Assembly: GCA_021014325.1 (NCBI GenBank)
Contig: CM037472.1
Location: forward strand, 2,542,001-2,606,000
DNA length: 64,000 nucleotides
Source: Plazaster borealis
Lineage: Eukaryota > Echinodermata > Asteroidea > Forcipulatida > Labidiasteridae
Direction: 5' to 3'
Positions 33,221-44,932 of this stretch are shown here, piece by piece (within the stretch, counting starts at the first letter, position 1; each line of letters begins with the position of its first letter). The notes under the pieces are model-generated. The model was given only the letters and a program-made list of their open reading frames with translations, was not told the DNA's origin and did no database searches. The position numbers and the translations under genes are program-made.

Positions 33221-33463
33221 CATGAGAAAGCTGATATCCTACAACCAAGTGTGTAGCAAAGAAATTTCACTGCAATCTTGAAGGCTTCAGAGTTTGAGAA
33301 GAGCAACTCATAATGGAAACATCTCGGTCTTCAAGGCATTCTACACATCAAGGAATCATGGATGAACAACCAACCAACTTGTGTGATTTCATTGAAGTTG
33401 AGAAAGTTCCTAGCAGTACACAATGAGTCCGGTAAATGAACTACCCTCTTCTTTATATAAAAG
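33221..33463 (+). other. Exon Z, copy A (243 nt)
   Basis: Acceptor cctttaacctttcacag, donor AAAAG|GTAACG. The 5' half (gctgatatcctacaaccaag) is a diverged form of the family core. The 3' half (cacaatgagtccggtaaatg to ctttatataaaag) equals the 3' half of exon Y, so Z looks like a composite. Phase 1 meets a stop at once; another frame gives HEKADILQPSV and a stop. Confidence 0.5.
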
Positions 33464-33797
33464 GTAACGGAAACTTAATATTAAAATGGTTGTTAGTTCA
33501 GAAATCTATCCTAGTTTCTTTCATTCAAATTTATCATCACTTTTCCTCGGTAGTTCAACATATTGGTAGACTCTAAAATTGTTGGATGGAGGGGGAAGGG
33601 GGAGCGAGGGTCAAAGAAATGGTTTTAGGCAATCACACACTTGATTTCCATTATATCAAAAACATTAACGGCAAGAGTAGAAATTTAGAGTTTGTCTTCC
33701 CACAAACTGATGAGCCGTTTTTGCTCGGACCCTTGCCCTCGGCACTTTCCAGATTTTTGTATAAACAACATTAAAATAAATAAAAACACAGGCAAAT

Positions 33798-33877
33798 CCC
33801 TCGGGTGGGATTCGAACCCACAACATTTGAACTGCTTACAAGCTGAGCAGATGCCTTACCCCCAGACCACAGAGTTA
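33798..33877 (-). repeat. tRNA-like element, copy A
   Basis: On the minus strand: gtggtctgggggtaaggcat (A box region), an anticodon arm around ctgctcagcttgtaagcag, and gtgggttcgaatcccacc (good T arm). The anticodon stem fits imperfectly, so a SINE head or tRNA pseudogene is more likely than a working tRNA. The second copy is at 42,727-42,806. Confidence 0.5.
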
Positions 33878-34207
33878 GTGTGTCTTCGATGGCCAACAAT
33901 ATTGCTACATTTTTGCGTGGATTAGACTAAACGGCCTCATGCCAAATCAGGCTTCGTGGACTTTGTACCTTTTAATCAATCTATACTAAACTAAACTATG
34001 AGTGGATCTTGAGAAATGAATTTTTTAAGTTTTCAACTTCCGGTTTGAATCGGAAGTCATATTTAATTGGGGTCACACTCTGTGTAGCGGTTTTTGAGTT
34101 TCCAAAAGGCCTTTCTGATGATGTCTAGATTGTGAAAATCAATTGCATAGTTCAGGAGTTATGGTTATTTGAAATATTAAACTTTGATTTAATGTATTTC
34201 GAAACCT

Positions 34208-34225
34208 GATGACGTCATCATGACG
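34208..34225. promoter_or_regulatory. Palindromic CRE-like site in a repeat
   Basis: tgatgacgtcatcatgacgt contains TGACGTCA and a second tgacgt. It lies in an intron stretch (33,990-34,430) that looks like a dispersed element. The same site recurs in copy B near 43,137. Regulatory use is not shown. Confidence 0.3.
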
Positions 34226-34640
34226 TAACTAAAACTGTTTCATCTCCTTATAAGTATCTAACTATATGTGAAGGTTCAAGTTTATATGAGCTTTTAAAGT
34301 TTGCCTTTGTTAGCGGAGAATCGACGCGGAGAAGAAGGAAAAGGAAGAAAAAAGACAACAAAAAAAACGAACAAAAACAATAGTTGTTTCGCGCTATGCT
34401 CCGAACACCTAATAATCCTGATATGCACAAGTTACAAAGGGTTTTCTAATCTCTGGCGGTTTCAGGCGATCCAGTGAGTAAATGGCTGGGCGGTTTCGGG
34501 CGGTACAGTGACTAAAGGGTTAATTGAAAGTATAAACAAAAACATAAGTAAAAACAATTTATCTAAACCTAAATGTTTTAATAATGTATACTGTTTGTAA
34601 ACACTAATGTTGCAAATCATGCATTTTGTTTGTGTTGCAG

Positions 34641-34723
34641 TAAGGCTTACCATCTCCAGAGAGATCTACTCATCAACAAGACTGGCCTATGATAAAGGAG
34701 CTGCAAGCACTCTCCAATGAAAG
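34641..34723 (+). other. Exon W, copy A (83 nt)
   Basis: Acceptor tttgtttgtgttgcag, donor GAAAG|GTAAAA. Phase-1 reading: VRLTISREIYSSTRLAYDKG then AASTLQ and a stop. The 3' half (gataaaggagctgcaa) is shared with V and with the minus-strand exons at 62.5 and 63.7 kb. Confidence 0.6.
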
Positions 34724-34887
34724 GTAAAATCCTAAACAAAATATTATTTACACCCAGTCCCAAATTGAGCTCTCTAATACAGTGGACATAGTGGGTATCA
34801 AACAACAAACAAGGCATCCTCCATAGAAAGGTATATGATGATTGTTGCATTTGTTTATTCGATCAAGACTTTCCTTTCTCAAAACTT

Positions 34888-35106
34888 GTGAAGAATATAC
34901 CAGAGTTTGTACCAGAGACCTTACCAGAGTGGCTGAAAAAAGCCAGTAAGGACAGTTTCAGCAAGTCTTGGAAAATCTACAAGGAATGCTATGTTATTGA
35001 TATGGTGCTCACACGGATGACCTCGATCACACACTTTTCAACACAAAAGTGCAACAATTTTGAAGCTGAAATAATCCAAAGGCAAAGGCTTTCCAAAACT
35101 GTGTGA
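34888..35106 (+). other. 72-codon open frame, duplicated, function unknown
   Basis: ATG at 34,888 gives MKNIPEFVPETLPEWLKKAS and continues, charged and plausible in composition (KSWKIYKECYVIDMVLTRM), to TGA at 35,104. The copy at 43,817-44,035 has the same protein sequence. It lies between exons W and V without obvious splice sites. It may be a real small exon or gene, or a chance frame preserved because the duplication is recent. I do not recognise it. Confidence 0.25.
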
Positions 35107-35982
35107 TTCCTTTGTCTATTTGAAATTCCGCAGGGCTAATAAATCTCACTTTTCCAACAATCTTTATTTACATTACAAACAAAAGACCAGGTGGCTGCAT
35201 GGTCGTCCGACGCCAATAGTGCATAACTCAAAATAAAACTCTTTTGTAGTAGAATACTGGTAATTTATTAAACAGAAATGTGATTTAAATCAATGTCACA
35301 ACATAAAGCTTTATTAAAAAGGCTTAGTAACTGTGTTATTATTTTACTAAAAATACAAATAAAGCCGACTGTCGGTGTACTCGGTTTGCCACACCATAGT
35401 ATTGGCTCGTTTTTCCATCATTTGAGATTACCTAGTACCCACTACAAGTCACGTGATGACATGTAAACATTGGTCATGTAATCGGTCTATTATACTTGTA
35501 GCATTTCACCTCATAGATGTCTGTACAGTATGTTGTTTGGAAATAGTTTCTAAGTTGACAGACAGGATTGTGTTTTACTGTCAGCATAAGAGATTAGGAC
35601 AGTCCTGTAAAACACTTTATGTTGAACACAATTATCAAGACAGACTTTAAGCTTTTGGTAATTGAATTGTTTCCTGCCTTTGTTAGATTAGCTTCATTCT
35701 AAGAGCTCACTGATAATAAAGTTCATACCAGCACCAATCCTCAAGAGAACTGTTTCAGGGGTTTTTTTGTGTCGCAAAATCACAGTTGCTTATTTTGATT
35801 GTAACAATCAAAATAATCCTGATTCGCACAATCTCCTCCGAAATGTGATTTGGTGTTTTCATTGTTGGTTTTTAGTCTTCATTTTTGAAGGTAAAACAAT
35901 TTGTCTGAAAGTAACTGTTTTAATGATGTTAAATGTTTTAAAACACTAATATTGCAAATTGTGCATTTTGTTTGTGTTGCAG

Positions 35983-36077
35983 TCAGGCTTAGCATTTACA
36001 AAGACATCTACCTCTCAACAAGTACCGCAGATGTCCAGACCAGCCATTGATAATGGAGCTGCACTCTCCAGTAAAAG
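35983..36077 (+). other. Exon V, copy A (95 nt)
   Basis: Acceptor tttgtttgtgttgcag, donor AAAAG|GTATAA. Phase-1 reading: VRLSIYKDIYLSTSTADVQT then SH and a stop. GACATCT (36,003) and AGATGTC (36,029) could pair around the core. Another frame is open through the whole exon, so the coding frame is not certain. Confidence 0.6.
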
Positions 36078-36834
36078 GTATAAATCCTCAAATATTTGAG
36101 TGCATTGTTGCATATTACAATCATCATGAGGTAAAATCTGGACCATTCCATTTCACGATGGTGAAATGCAAAAACCAAAATTCACCTAGTGATTTTATTC
36201 TGTGACAATGCATGAATGAAATGTATTCAATATTTGTTTTATATAGTTTACACATAGATCCTTATTATTTGGTATTTTGTTCACAAAAAACACAAAACAG
36301 ACTCGGAAACTTGTCCACCCCATTCTCTGAAATGTTTTAAATCCCCATCTAAACAACATGGACAACTTTATGTTTCCACCAACCTTGTCCACTATGACAC
36401 ATCCTTGCCTTGCTTTTATCCATATTGGACTCCTATATTAAATTTTGCAGCATGCGGCAGTATACATCATGGCAAAACAAAAATGACATATGATGCGTGT
36501 TCCACCAATCGAATGACAAGGATCTGTGTGTTTGGTAGTTAAAGTATAATATTTACACCCAGTCCCAAATTGAGTTCTGTAGTTACCAGTTATTAAACAG
36601 CTAATATCAGAAATTTGCTTGTAGCATTACAATTTATCTAAATAATTCAGTATGTCGTTTGGCAATCATTTCAGTGTTTTAGGCAAAATTGGTAAGCATT
36701 GATGTTTCTTTTTTCTGTTTTTCTTGTCATTTTATGAACAAAAGGTGTAAGGCTTGCTGCAGCAAGACTAACACCTTGTCATTGTGCCTAAAAAAAGGTT
36801 CAAACCCTCTCAAGATTGATGCAATTCCAAGCGG

Positions 36835-37105
36835 TAAGACTTGCAAGATGTTCATCCTCCCATTTGTTCTTGTAATTTTAGCCAAACTGACAGATGGGCA
36901 AGCCTTGCTGTTCAACCTTTTTACTTTTGATATAATTTTTAAGTTAAACTGTAAGGGGTAACTGCTGGTCACTCCTTCACCATTTTATGCAGTGAGCCAA
37001 AATTGCAATGGATAACCCTTGCTGTTCATTCCTTTGACATTTCATGTAATTTTAGCCACAATTGCAAGAGGGTAAGCCTTGATGTTCAACCCTATTATTT
37101 TTAAG
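36835..37105 (+). repeat. Degenerate ~80-bp tandem units with splice-like ends
   Basis: Three to four units run through gtaagnctt, tgttcatccttt, gtaattttagccaaa and ttgcaagagg. Each pairs a tttttag-like acceptor with a gggtaag-like donor about 18 nt later. Repeated at 46,075-46,345. Confidence 0.5.
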
Positions 37106-37378
37106 CTCATTATGTACTACTTTTTTCTATCCAACTTGAACATTTGTCCAAGCAAAGTTATTCTGCAAAAAGCCAGGTTTAATGGCATTGCTTCACCATG
37201 AACAGGCATTATCATGAGCAAGACCATGACATTGGGCTCACAATGGATTGCTAATAGTATGACCAATAATTAAATGAAAGGGGAAAAGGCTAATCTCAAA
37301 CTACCCTTTGTGATTCATTTCATTAATATGTCAAAGCTAAAGTGAAGCATTATTGTGTTCTTTGTTTGCATGATGCAG

Positions 37379-37494
37379 CGAGGGTTGTCATCTCCACAGA
37401 GATCTTTACATCAACCAAGTAGATGTCTGAGACCTGCAGTTCCTTACAATGTACAATGAGTCTGGTAAATGAACTGCTCTCTCCTTTATAAAAG
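37379..37494 (+). other. Exon Y3, copy A (116 nt)
   Basis: Acceptor ttgtttgcatgatgcag, donor AAAAG|GTAAGG. Phase-1 reading: ARVVISTEIFTSTK then TAG. Same family core catctccacagagatc and caaccaagtagatgtctgag. Confidence 0.6.
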
Positions 37495-37774
37495 GTAAGG
37501 GAAACCCCCGGAACATTAAAACTGTTGTTAATTCATAAATCTATCATTCAAATTCATCATTACTTTCCCTTCGGTAGTTCAATCTATTGGCAGTGGAGGT
37601 GCCAGACTCTAAAAAGTAAGGTGTCAATAAATAGTTAGTGGGGAATTCCACTGTATTATAAAGTAAAAAACAATCATATCAAGCCAAATCCAATCTATTA
37701 AAAACATATGTATTTGAATTTGTTTATATATATTGTATATAATGATTTTGGGTTGAACAAAGAAAAATTGACTA

Positions 37775-37843
37775 GAGTGGGATTTGAACCAACGACGTCC
37801 GGTTTAACGTGCCGGCGCTCTACCAACTGAGCTATCTAGCCCT
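37775..37843 (-). repeat. tRNA-like element (GTT loop), copy A
   Basis: Minus strand: gggctagatagctcagttgg tagagc, an anticodon loop ACGTTAA (GTT would be Asn, but U33 is replaced by C) and ggttcaaatccc. The acceptor stem does not pair well. Probably a tRNA pseudogene or SINE head. Its 3' flank (gaacaaagaaaaattgac) is repeated at 38,070. Confidence 0.5.
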
Positions 37844-38069
37844 ATGTTGGCGGTCTCCCTATTTTGTCAATATCTTTGTTCAGGGGGGTGCCAGTCAGAA
37901 AGCCATTCAACCGCAAACTGCCGTGTAGCCAGGGATCACACCCATACGATACAACCTGGGAAGCGGCAGCCGGTGATCACCTGAAGGGGATGCGACTTTT
38001 TTTATATCAGATATCAAATAATGGACCACAAGGGAAACTGACTGGGTAAATATTAAATGTTTTTGGGTT

Positions 38070-38143
38070 GAACAAAGAAAAATTGACCAGAGTGGGATTT
38101 GAACCAACGACCTCCGGTTTAATGTGCCGGGGGGGGGGGGGGT
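38070..38143 (-). repeat. Second, partial copy of the tRNA-like element with poly-G
   Basis: The 3' part of the same tRNA-like sequence (gagtgggatttgaaccaacg) recurs and is cut off by a run of about 14 G at 38,129-38,142. In copy B the run is shorter (47,389-47,399). Confidence 0.6.
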
Positions 38144-38397
38144 GGTTCAGTAAGCAAATACTTTCAAAATTCGTTCTTGGATACAACTTCTGTTACATTT
38201 TGAAAAAATCATCTACAAATCTACACAGACCTCAATATAAAGGATGAAATTGTTTCAAATGTTTACATCTCATTGTTCTACCTCGATCATCTTTGAATGT
38301 TTCCTTTAAATACTTGAAAAACTAAAAGAACATTTTTGAAGGACACACTCTAACTTTACCTTAAAAATAAACATTTGTTTTCTTAATATATCTGTAG

Positions 38398-38504
38398 ATG
38401 ATATCTACCTGTCACAAGAAGTAGATTCCTGAGACCTGCAAGTGCCAATCATCAGCCCAATGTCTGCACATCACCAGTTTATATGTGTGAGGGCTACACA
38501 AGAG
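38398..38504 (+). other. Exon U, copy A (107 nt)
   Basis: Acceptor cttaatatatctgtag, donor AAGAG|GTATGT. Phase-1 reading: DDIYLSQEVDS then TGA. After the stop another frame opens (ATG TCT GCA CAT CAC) and continues across the splice into exon T. Confidence 0.6.
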
Positions 38505-38573
38505 GTATGTAAACTTCCTGTGGGTTATATTACTTGTTTTACACTAACATCAAAAAGTGGGCTGTTTTTGCAG

Positions 38574-38705
38574 CACTTTACAAATGACGCCACATGCCAC
38601 AACATTCTGAGGACTTCATGCTGGCACCAGCCTAACTCAGATGAGTGGTTTGTCCCTACAGATTGATTACAGATATGAAAAATAAAAACATGTTTTTATT
38701 AACAA
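38574..38705 (+). other. Exon T, copy A: candidate terminal exon with poly(A) signal
   Basis: Acceptor ggctgtttttgcag. When joined to exon U, the frame runs on from MSAHHQFICVRATQE into HFTNDATCHNILRTSCWHQP and NSDEWFVPTD, then stops (about 45 residues in all). AATAAA at 38,681-38,686 suggests the transcript end soon after. The composition (three Cys, two Trp in the tail) looks coding, but I do not recognise it. Confidence 0.45.
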
Positions 38706-39155
38706 ATCCCTTTTATATGAATATAATTATTAATAAATCAATAAGCTTTCAAGTACAAACCAACAATATTCCTCCTTAAGACTGTTATTACCTCAAGTTA
38801 CACCATAAAACTGGGAATAGACTGTTTCTGCATCATAAGATGATATGTGAAAGAACTAGAGTTTGCTGAACTTCTCACATCTTTCTTGACCAAAAACACT
38901 CATCAATTTCAGTTTGAATATTACCATTCAGGCAAATCAGATCTGATGCAAACTAAAGTAGATGTAGGTTACTTTGGCAAATTTGATTTAAAAATTGACA
39001 TGTTTGAAAAAACAAGTCATCATTAATGGATCATCAGATTTCATTGACAAGGGTTAAATGATACACCAGGAAGAGGGCCAGTTCATTTGACATTTCTCTT
39101 TTTCATGTGCCATAATGTGTTACATCTATACAATGTTTCCTTTGACCTTTCACAG

Positions 39156-39310
39156 CATGAGAAAGCTGATGTCCTACAACCAAGTGTGTAGCAAATAACT
39201 TTCAGTACAATCTTGAAGGCTTCAGAGTTTGAGAGAGAAACTCATAATTGAAACATCACGGTCTTCAAGGCATTCTATAAATTAAGGAATCATAAATGAA
39301 CGACCAACCA
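39156..39310 (+). other. Exon Z', copy A, cut at the duplication junction
   Basis: Acceptor gacctttcacag, then catgagaaagctgatgtcc as in exon Z. The exon-like sequence runs into the A/B junction at 39,310 and so lacks its original 3' part. Confidence 0.5.
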
Positions 39311-39700
39311 ATTTCCACTTGCTTAATCATAGTTTAGGTTAATAATATCCTTTTCAATGTAAAATGAATATTAGAATGATCAAGCACCAATACCAACGTC
39401 TGGTTTTGACAAACACAATTTGTTGGGTTCCCTTCCTATCTTGCCATCAATGAGGTGATCAACCGCCACAATCTACTGGAGACCAGACTGGTTTAAATAC
39501 CTAATGTGCCCAGAATGAAGTACATTAAGATACAAACCAATTGTTTTGTGATTACCGGTATGGCACCCTCTTATGGTCAAAGCATTAGCAAATTGTTTCT
39601 GCAATTGAAGGGAAAAAAAATCACACACCTTTCACAAAATGTTTTTTTTAAATTGCTTTATTTGATTAATGTATTTATTGTTTCTTTCATTTACATGTAG

Positions 39701-39808
39701 GTTTGCTACAGAAATGCCATTGTCAGATGAAGTCTACCTCTCCAGAAGTAGATGTCTGATTTGATGCTGCCGAGTGTCAAGATTCAACGATGTCTTCGCC
39801 ATCAACAG
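39701..39808 (+). other. Exon X, copy 4 (108 nt)
   Basis: Acceptor ttcatttacatgtag, donor ACAG|GTAAAT. Differs from copy 3 by only a few bases (for example cttcgcc). Confidence 0.6.
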
Positions 39809-39827
39809 GTAAATTTATGAAAAACCA

Positions 39828-40237
39828 ATAATTAGAGATAATATCAGTGGCTTCTTATATAGCGCACATATCCGTCACTCAGTGATGCTTCAACATAATT
39901 GTTATTTTCCTGCAAGGTATTGTGGAGCTACGTTTTTGAAGTATGAGACCAATTCCTTGACATAGCATCATGTAATGGTTTACAAGGTGCTGTGGCGCAA
40001 TATGCTGCCAATCAAACCAGGAACACCGATGCGAACGCCTTCTTTTTTCGATAAGTGCACTGGGTTCTTTTACGTGCATTACAACGGCTTTACATCCCAT
40101 CCAAAGGACGCAGCAATAATGGTTAAGTGTCTTGCTTTTGACACAAGTGTCACGACCGGGACTCGAACCCACACTCTGCTGAACAGAAACACCAGAGCTT
40201 GAGTCCGGTGCCCTTATCCACTCAGCCACGACACGCC
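39828..40237 (-). mobile_element. SINE with tRNA-like head, copy B
   Basis: Counterpart of 30,888-31,310 with a 13-bp deletion near 40,082. The reading frame of 124 codons across it on the minus strand is a by-product. Confidence 0.8.
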
Positions 40238-40801
40238 ACAAGAGATGCATCAAGAGATTTTTGGACAGTTTGATGATACTAGGCTTTAACCACCTAACGT
40301 CAAACTGCTATTAAAACATTTTTTTACTTCACCTCTGTATGCAGTAAATTTTTGGAATTTTTGAAATAATTTATTTTGAGAATATCATTATACATTAAAA
40401 CCATTGATTAAACAAAGTAAAGGCAAAAAACATTCTCTTAAAATGCACAAGGATTTGTTGTTCTCTGTGGAGAAAAAGTGGAATGTCTTCACCAGAAAAC
40501 CAGCTGCCATAATCTTTGGCCGATAATTGGCCATGGTATGCTGGAATCTTGAATTTTCCTCCCATACATGTATGCTGTATGCCAATGATAAACAATGGTG
40601 GCAGCCTATCGATCTCTCATAGTCCTCGTTTGTACAACAAAAAGACTGGAAGCGAGGATTACACAATTACCCCTGAAACAAGGGAGATTAGAAGGAAGAG
40701 AGATTGTTGAATTCCAGTACCCTTTGTCCCCCTTTAAAACTAAAAGGTGTGTGTATGTCTTTCGCCGTTAACTGGTTAAGAAAAGTATGTAAACACTTTA
40801 A

Positions 40802-41175
40802 AGGTATCGTACACGTTTGGTAATGACTCAAAACAAATATTAGGATAAAAACTTATTTGGTAACAAGCAACGGAGAGCTGTTGATATTATGTAGTATAAA
40901 ACATTGTAGGAAACAAGTCCCTCTGAAGTAACGTAGTTTTTGAGAAAGAGGTAATTTCTCACTAAAATTAGAACAACTTCTTGGAAGAAGTTTTTATTCC
41001 TATCTGAAAGCACACAAATTTGTACAACAAGGGTGTTTTTTCTTTCATCATTTTCTTGCATCTTCGAATCACCAATTGAGCCCAAATTTTCGCAGGCTTG
41101 TTATTTTATGCATATGTTGGGATACACCAAATGAGAACACTGGTCTTTGACAATGTCCAAATGTGTTCAGTGCCT
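40802..41175. mobile_element. 374-bp TTAA MITE, copy B
   Basis: Same length and ends as 31,875-32,248, flanked by TTAA at 40,798 and 41,176. Duplicated with the unit. Confidence 0.85.
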
Positions 41176-41618
41176 TTAAGAACAAAATGACATTTCTGGC
41201 GTAAAGGAAGTTTCATTGCAGAGATCAAATTTTAAAAGAAAATTGTAAGAGATAAGTGGTTAAGTGAAAAATACAAGTGGGCAATTCCACATGTAAGACA
41301 TTTTACAAATGCCATGCATTGCAAAAATGTGTTTAAATTTTTCTCTCACTTGGGTGTCAGGATATCATAATGATTTAATGGATGTAATAATTGCATCAGG
41401 ATAAAGAATAATATTTTTATTCTACATTGATGTGAGACAAACACTGAATACTCCGTGCTTTCTGAGGTTTGCGAGTATACAGTTTTTATCACACATTGGT
41501 GAAAGGGTAAAACAAAGGTGGGACCAATAATTAACTAAATGAAAGGGAAAAAGTGTCATCTCAAACTATTAAAGCTAAAGTCGATCATTATTTTGTTTTC
41601 TTTGTTTGCATGATACAG

Positions 41619-41741
41619 CAAGAGTTATCATCTCCACAGAGATACTCATCAACCAAGTAGATGTCTAAGACCTGCAGTTGATAAGCTTCCTAACAATGTA
41701 CAATGAGTCTGGTAAATGAACTGCTCTCTCCTTTATAACAG
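41619..41741 (+). other. Exon Y2, copy B (123 nt)
   Basis: Counterpart of 32,691-32,813 with the same splice sites and the same phase-1 reading. Confidence 0.6.
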
Positions 41742-42149
41742 GTAAGGGAAACTCCTGAACATTCAAACAGTTGTTAATGCAAACCAACAATATTCCTCTT
41801 CAAGACTGTTTTTACCTCAATTCACACCATAAACCCAAGACTAGAACAAGAAAGTTTGCTAAATGTCTTTCTTGAACTAAAAACACTCATCAAATTCATT
41901 TTGAATATTACTATTTAGACAAGTGAGAACTGATGCAAATTAAAGTAGATGTAAAATAGGCTACTTTGGCAAATTTGATTGAACAAATTGAATTATATGA
42001 AATATTAAGTCAGCATTTATGGCTCATCAGATTTCATTGACAAGGTCAAGTTGATACCACCAGGGGAGGGCTAGTTCATTTGACATTTTCCTTTTTTCTT
42101 GTGCCATAATGTGTTACATCTGTACAATGTTTCCTTTAACCTTTCACAG

Positions 42150-42392
42150 CATGAGAAAGCTGATATCCTACAACCAAGTGTGTAGCAAAGAAATTTCACT
42201 GCAATCTTGAAGGCTTCAGAGTTTGAGAAGAGCAACTCATAATGGAAACATCTCGGTCTTCAAGGCATTCTACACATCAAGGAATCATGGATGAACAACC
42301 AACCAACTTGTGTGATTTCATTGAAGTTGAGAAAGTTCCTAGCAGTACACAATGAGTCCGGTAAATGAACTACCCTCTTCTTTATATAAAAG
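42150..42392 (+). other. Exon Z, copy B (243 nt)
   Basis: Counterpart of 33,221-33,463. Splice sites unchanged. Confidence 0.5.
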
Positions 42393-42726
42393 GTAACGGA
42401 AACTTAATATTAAAATGGTTGTTAGTTCAGAAATCTATCCTAGTTTCTTTCATTCAAATTTATCATCACTTTTCCTCGGTAGTTCAACATATTGGTAGAC
42501 TCTAAAATTGTTGGATGGAGGGGGAAGGGGGAGCGAGGGTCAAAGAAATGGTTTGAGGCAATCACACTCCTGATTTCCACTGTATCAAAAACATTAACGG
42601 CAAGAGTAGAAATTTAGAGTTTGTCTTCCCACAAACTGATGAGCCGTTTTTGCTCGGACCCTTGCCCTCGGCACTTTCCAGATTTTTGTATAAACAACAT
42701 TAAAATAAATAAAAACACAGGCAAAT

Positions 42727-42806
42727 CCCTCGGGTGGGATTCGAACCCACAACATTTGAACTGCTTACAAGCTGAGCAGATGCCTTACCCCCAGACCACA
42801 GAGTTA
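42727..42806 (-). repeat. tRNA-like element, copy B
   Basis: Counterpart of 33,798-33,877 with no change seen in the boxes. Confidence 0.5.
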
Positions 42807-43569
42807 GTGTGTCTTCGATGGCCAACAATATTGCTACATTTTTGCGTGGATTAGACTAAACGGCCTCATGCCAAATCAGGCTTCGTGGACTTTGTACCTT
42901 TTAATCAATCTATACTAAACTAAACTATGAGTGGATCTTGAGAAATGAATTTTTTAAGTTTTCAACTTCCGGTTTGAATCGGAAGTCATATTTAATTGGG
43001 GTCACACTCTGTGTAGCGGTTTTTGAGTTTCCAAAAGGCCTTTCTGATGATGTCTAGATTGTGAAAATCAATTGCATAGTTCAGGAGTTATGGTTATTTG
43101 AAATATTAAACTTTGATTTAATGTATTTCGAAACCTGATGACGTCATCATGACGTAACTAAAACTGTTTCATCTCCTTATAAGTATCTAACTATATGTGA
43201 AGGTTCAAGTTTATATGAGCTTTTAAAGTTTGCCTTTGTTAGCGGAGAATCGACGCGGAGAAGAAGGAAAAGGAAGAAAAAAGACAACAAAAAAAACGAA
43301 CAAAAACAATAGTTGTTTCGCGCTATGCTCCGAACACCTAATAATCCTGATATGCACAAGTTACAAAGGGTTTTCTAATCTCTGGCGGTTTCAGGCGATC
43401 CAGTGAGTAAATGGCTGGGCGGTTTCGGGCGGTACAGTGACTAAAGGGTTAATTGAAAGTATAAACAAAAACATAAGTAAAAACAATTTATCTAAACCTA
43501 AATGTTTTAATAATGTATACTGTTTGTAAACACTAATGTTGCAAATCATGCATTTTGTTTGTGTTGCAG

Positions 43570-43652
43570 TAAGGCTTACCATCTCCAGAGAGATCTACTC
43601 ATCAACAAGACTGGCCTATGATAAAGGAGCTGCAAGCACTCTCCAATGAAAG
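43570..43652 (+). other. Exon W, copy B (83 nt)
   Basis: Counterpart of 34,641-34,723. Same acceptor and donor. Confidence 0.6.
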
Positions 43653-43816
43653 GTAAAATCCTAAACAAAATATTATTTACACCCAGTCCCAAATTGAGCT
43701 CTCTAATACAGTGGACATAGTGGGTATCAAACAACAAACAAGGCATCCTCCATAGAAAGGTATATGATGATTGTTGCATTTGTTTATTCGATCAAGACTT
43801 TCCTTTCTCAAAACTT

Positions 43817-44035
43817 GTGAAGAATATACCAGAGTTTGTACCAGAGACCTTACCAGAGTGGCTGAAAAAAGCCAGTAAGGACAGTTTCAGCAAGTCTTGG
43901 AAAATCTACAAGGAATGCTATGTTATTGATATGGTGCTCACACGGATGACCTCGATCACACACTTTTCAACACAAAAGTGCAACAATTTTGAAGCTGAAA
44001 TAATCCAAAGGCAAAGGCTTTCCAAAACTGTGTGA
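43817..44035 (+). other. 72-codon open frame, copy B
   Basis: The same protein as the frame at 34,888-35,106. No function assigned. Confidence 0.25.
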
Positions 44036-44932
44036 TTCCTTTGTCTATTTGAAATTCCGCAGGGCTAATAAATCTCACTTTTCCAACAATCTTTATTTAC
44101 ATTACAAACAAAAGACCAGGTGGCTGCATGGTCGTCCGACGCCAATAGTGCATAACTCAAAATAAAACTCTTTTGTAGTAGAATACTGGTAATTTATTAA
44201 ACAGAAATGTGATTTAAATCAATGTCACAACATAAAGCTTTATTAAAAAGGCTTAGTAACTGTGTTATTATTTTACTAAAAATACTATTATTTTACTAAA
44301 AATACAAATAAAGCCGACTGTCGGTGTACTCGGTTTGCCACACCATAGTATTGGCTCGTTTTTCCATCATTTGAGATTACCTAGTACCCACTACAAGTCA
44401 CGTGATGACATGTAAACATTGGTCATGTAATCGGTCTATTATACTTGTAGCAATTCACCTCATAGATGTCTGTACAGTATGTTGTTTGGAAATAGTTTCT
44501 AAGTTGACAGACAGGATTGTGTTTTACTGTCAGCATAAGAGATTAGGACAGTCCTGTAAAACACTTTATGTTGAACACAATTATCAAGACAGACTTTAAG
44601 CTTTTGGTAATTGAAATGTTTCCTGCCTTTGTTAGATTAGCTTCATTCTAAGAGCTCACTGATAATAAAGTTCATACCAGCACCAATCCTCAAGAGAACT
44701 GTTTCAGGGGTTTTTTTTGTGTCGCAAAATCACAGTTGCTTATTTTGATTGTAACAATCAAAATAATCCTGATTCGCACAATCTCCTCCGAAATGTGATT
44801 TGGTGTTTTCATTGTTGGTTTTTGGCCTTCATTTTTGAAGGTAAAACAATTTGTCTGAAAGTAACTGTTTTAATGATGTTAAATGTTTTAAAACACTAAT
44901 ATTGCAAATTGTGCATTTTGTTTGTGTTGCAG

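Larger units (their letters stand above)
30369..39310 (+). repeat. Left copy (A) of ~9-kb tandem duplication
   Basis: Copy A begins atttccacttgcttaatcat and ends cgaccaacca, where copy B begins with the same atttccacttgc. The length is 8,942 bp. Every landmark (exons X, Y2, Z, W, V, Y3, U, T, Z'; SINE; MITE; tRNA-like pieces) recurs in B at an offset of 8,927-9,257. Aligned stretches inspected by eye differ at few positions, so the event is recent. Confidence 0.9.

Noticed and set aside
37775..37843. Functional tRNA-Asn gene
   Set aside because: The loop has GTT, but position 33 is C and the acceptor stem does not pair. Copies sit in repeats, so a tRNA-derived repeat is more likely.
39879..40253. 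124-codon minus-strand frame
   Set aside because: It lies wholly within a SINE; the sister copies have broken frames.
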